Shown here one piece after another: positions 61,170-64,000 of a stretch of 64,000 nt of DNA. Every line of letters begins with the position of its first letter. Within the stretch, counting starts at the first letter, position 1. The position numbers and the translations under genes are program-made. This DNA is from Phalacrocorax aristotelis (Eukaryota > Chordata > Aves > Suliformes > Phalacrocoracidae): the NCBI RefSeq assembly GCF_949628215.1, contig NC_134282.1, positions 17,836,723 to 17,900,722 on the forward strand, read 5' to 3'. The notes beneath the pieces were generated by a model. That model was not told the origin of the DNA. It searched no databases and worked only from the letters and a program-made list of their open reading frames with translations.

Positions 61170-63080
61170 GTCCTGATCGTAGTATTCGCTCACTTCCTGT
61201 AAACGTGAATCAAACGTCCCTCTATGAAGATCAGAAATAAAATCAGTGCTTCTACTCCTCTGCGTGGGGACCTGCTCACTGGGAATTGGAGCAGCAGCTT
61301 TTCTGGAAGAACCCCCCCGCGTGATTGTTTTTCCTTGCAACTCACATACCCGTGCCTCTAGGGTCAGGGTCGATTTTCCATCCCACTTCCTCATGTCCTC
61401 TCCATGGTCACACAAGTAAAACCAGAGGGTGGCCCTTGGTGTGTATCCCCTCTCTTGAGCAAATGGACGCTTACTCCTAATGGCTGAGATACTGGTCCGT
61501 ACAGGTGGGGACTAGGACGTATCTTCTTTGAGTTGCTGGAACTCTTGGGACAGTTTCTCAAAAGCAGAGACGAGAAAGGAAGAGACATGTGCTTTGTAAT
61601 CCTGGAGTCTGACAACCACGTCACTCACCGTTGGTGCCTCGTCATCTTTCCAGGCCGCTACTGCCAGTGAGTTTACATGCAACGATGGTGTGCCCTGAAC
61701 AAACTTCCACCACATGGGTTGCATGCAGTGGGCTTCCTCTGGATCTTTGGGTGGCTGTTCGTTGTCCAGGTCACCATAAATCACCTCAAGGATGGCTAAG
61801 TCCCTCAGGTACTGGATACCTTTCTCTGTGGTGGCCCGTTTTCATGGGCAATATATAACATCTTACTTGAAAGGATGCCTTTCTTTCACACCAGACAGGC
61901 GTCGCCTCCAGAGGCCAAGGGCTTGTGCCCCTTCTCCAATTGCTTTGTCAATGCCCCCTTCCCCAGAAAGGGACCCCAGTTGTTTGGCTTCCTTCCCCTC
62001 TAAATCCAGGCTACCCGCCCTGTTATCCCAGCATCAGAGCAGCCAGGTGACAACGTGTTCACCTAGACAACGGCCAAAATCTTTTCACGTGCCTCGCAGC
62101 TCACTCAAGGGGAGGGATCAGGTGGTTTCTGTCTGGTTTATGAGTTCTTCCTCCTCTCCTCGTGATGACCCTGCTCTGCCATCCTCTCTTTCTAAAGGAG
62201 TTGACTTTTGCTTCCGAGATTTCTTCTTGTGTATAGGGGTGACTGATACTGGCACGGGTTTGTTCTCTGGTTCAGCTGCAGGGCCTGTCGTGGGGGTTTG
62301 AGTGGCTGCAGTGCCTGTCACTTTCTTCTCCTTTGTCTTTTTAGATCCAGAAGCCTTCTCTTCCCCTTAGGGGTACTGAATAGCGTTGAACAGGGCTCGG
62401 TAGGCATGGGCCAGGCTCCCGCACGTTGCAGTGACTTGTATCTCTCTGGAGTTGCCGGGGTGACAACGTAATTCCTCCAAATATTCTACTAGTTTTTCGG
62501 GATACTGCACTTGTGCAGGGGTGAGGTCCCAAATCACTGGAGGTGCCCACCGACCTAGGCACTTGCCCATACTATCCCACGTACCCTGCCTCTCATAACT
62601 ATCAAGCCTTGGGGCGGGTCTCTGGATGATATTCTTAAATTGCTTATTAACCTTAGACAAAACAAAAACAATATTCCCAAGAAATACCAACAGATGTATC
62701 TTAACTACCCAAGGATCTTCAAGGTGCTGAAAAGTTGTTGTAACAAAGGAGGAGACATCACAGATGAAAGTAGCAAAGGTGCCATTCTGTATTTCCTCCA
62801 CAAAAAGCCTCTCAGAGAAGGAGGTATAATTTGCTGTCTCCACGAGGTGGCACCCGAAATACAGTAACAGCTTCAACGCAAAACCCAAATACCAGATAAA
62901 GCTCAAGGCCATTGTTTTAGTAACAAATCTCCCAAGCAAAACATTGCTACTCACTGCAGAGCACAGGAAACTACAATAGCCAACACCAATCTTCAACATG
63001 TGCTGCCAAAACAAGGTCATAGTGCAGATCAGATAAACCAATATTGAGAAGAGATCAGTCAATGCTGTGACCAGCAACTG
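61170..63080 (-). mobile_element. ERV-L gag-position region
   Basis: It lies directly after the 5' LTR. Its first part is a frame of 236 codons (62367-63077) that is rich in hydrophobic stretches in its N-terminal half and ends in a soluble part with text such as WDLTPAQVQYPEKLVEYLEE. Later parts are Lys/Glu-rich and resemble gag linker and core text (for example FEKLSQEFQQLKED). Assignment to gag rests on position and on the neighbouring pol. The region is broken. Confidence 0.6.
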
Positions 63081-63127
63081 CTATTACCTCAAACCCTTCA
63101 GGCCCCACGTTGGGCATCAGAAAGGAC

Positions 63128-63701
63128 TGTCGTGGTTTAGCCCCACTCAGCAACTAAGCCCCACACAGCCGTTCGCTCGCTCCCCCCACCCCAGTGGGAT
63201 GGGGGAGAGAATCAGAAGAGCAAAAGTAAGAAAACTCGTGGGCTGAGATAAGCACAATTTAATAATTAAAATAAAACAGTAATAGTAATAATAATTTAAT
63301 GAAAAGGAGAATAACGAGAGAGAGAGAGGTGAAACCCGGGGGGAAAAAAAAACCACCACAAGTGATGCAGCTGCTCACCACCTGCCGACCAACACTGCCA
63401 GTCCCTGGGCTGCAATCTCTGCTTCCCCCAGTCCGTATACCAGGCATGACGTCACATGATACAGAATATCCCTTTGGCCAGTTTGGATCAGCTGTCTTGG
63501 CTGTGCCCCCTCCCCTTCCGGCTTCTTGTGCACCTGGCAGACCATGGGAAGCTGAGACAGTCGTTGCCCAGTGTAAGCACTGCTTAGTAATGACTAAAAC
63601 AGCAGTGTGTTATCAACAATATTCTCATACTAAGTCCAAAACACAGCACTATACCAGCTGCAGTGAAGAAAATTAACTCTATCCCATCCAAAACCATGAC
63701 A
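63128..63701 (-). mobile_element. 5' LTR of the ERV-L provirus
   Basis: A 574-bp segment with TG...CA ends. It pairs with the LTR at 58681 and is related to the solo LTR at 4605-5099. On the element's sense strand, the sequence just inside it reads GATGCCCAACGTGGGGC, which has the look of a primer-binding site complementary to a tRNA 3' end. Confidence 0.92.
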
Positions 63702-63727
63702 CCCTATGTCTTGCCCCCTCCTCTCAG

Positions 63728-63788
63728 GTTGGGCTTCTCAGTGCCAAGGATCCCTGGTGTAAAGGCGTGAACTTCCTACCTGCCACAG
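63728..63788 (+). other. Possible exon of an unidentified gene at the right edge
   Basis: The 61-base segment is bounded by a good acceptor (CCTCCTCTCAG) and a good donor (CCACAG|GTAATG). Only one of its three frames is open, and that one contains the run PWCKGVNFLPAT. It would leave phase 1. I do not recognise the protein. It sits just outside the provirus, so it belongs to host sequence. One small exon is weak evidence for a gene. Confidence 0.3.
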
Positions 63789-64000
63789 GTAATGAGTTGG
63801 GTCTGGTTGTCTGATGAGGAGATGAGTCCCAGATTTTGCTGCTTACATGTGTGTTGCTTCTTGGCAAACCATGAGATTTCTGGGTCCCAGTGCTTCTGCT
63901 GGTGCCTAGAAAGCCCTGTTGCTAATGGCAGTGTACTGTAGCCAGGTGTCTGGTGAATTTGGTAATCTCATAACAAATCACCAGTGCCTCTTCCAGCTGA
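63789..64000. other. Right edge of the window, nothing recognised
   Basis: About 210 bases past the possible donor at 63789. No further exon, repeat or signal was recognised. Confidence 0.4.

Larger units (their letters stand above)
58681..63701 (-). mobile_element. Endogenous retrovirus, ERV-L (class III) family, broken provirus
   Basis: About 5 kb, read on the minus strand, bounded by LTRs with TGTC...GACA-type ends. The flanks CCCTG (58676-58680) and CCCTA (63702-63706) agree at four of five bases, fitting a 5-bp target duplication. Inside, in order, are a gag-position region, a protease-like segment, reverse transcriptase text such as PFNSPIWPVWK and RNase H text such as PTEKEILAAYEGV, all of the ERV-L type. 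No envelope gene is recognisable, as expected for ERV-L. It is shorter than a full-length element and carries several breaks. In the first 67 aligned bases of the two LTRs I count seven differences, so it is old, probably tens of millions of years. It is a fossil. Confidence 0.93.

Overview
This is vertebrate nuclear DNA, almost certainly from a bird. The signs are CR1 LINE copies ending in the ATTCTATGATTCTATGA tail, an avian-type ERV-L endogenous retrovirus with its LTRs, short introns with GT/AG borders, CpG-rich promoters, and exon peptides that match amniote genes. I cannot name the species. There are no operons, CRISPR arrays, tRNA or rRNA genes. All exon borders below were placed by eye from reading frame, splice consensus and family knowledge; the phases and total lengths add up for all four genes.

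Layout. 1-300: a poly(A)-signal-bearing tail, perhaps the 3' end of a gene lying to the left. 0.3-7.7 kb: gene-poor, with a solo ERV-L LTR, an old MIR-like SINE and a CR1 tail. 7.75-9.85 kb (minus): a two-exon receptor-transporting-protein (RTP) gene. 11.7-12.4 kb: a CR1 fragment. 20.0-25.5 kb (minus): PDCD1, encoding PD-1, in five exons. 26-30 kb: no gene, with a long purine tract. 30.2-35.7 kb (plus): CpG promoter and five exons of DYNLT2B (TCTEX1D2). 36.9-56.9 kb (plus): CpG island, then the eight coding exons of PCYT1A, with a 2.4-kb decayed CR1 in its first coding intron. 58.7-63.7 kb (minus): a broken ERV-L provirus with both LTRs. 63.7-64.0 kb: one possible exon of an unidentified gene.

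Function. The left half holds two genes tied to immunity: PDCD1, an inhibitory T-cell receptor, and an RTP-family gene, some of whose relatives are interferon-induced. Each has a GGAANNGAAA ETS/IRF-type site upstream of its start codon. The right half holds a dynein-2 light chain of cilia (DYNLT2B), with a perfect RFX X-box 34 bp before its start codon, and the rate-limiting enzyme of phosphatidylcholine synthesis (PCYT1A). PDCD1 next to an RTP gene recalls human 2q37.3, and DYNLT2B next to PCYT1A recalls human 3q29, so the window appears to span a junction between two blocks that are separate in mammals. I found no clearly new biological system. The best leads are the ciliary promoter architecture, the ETS/IRF-type sites, the membrane-rich frame in the gag position of the ERV-L, and the unassigned exon at the right edge.
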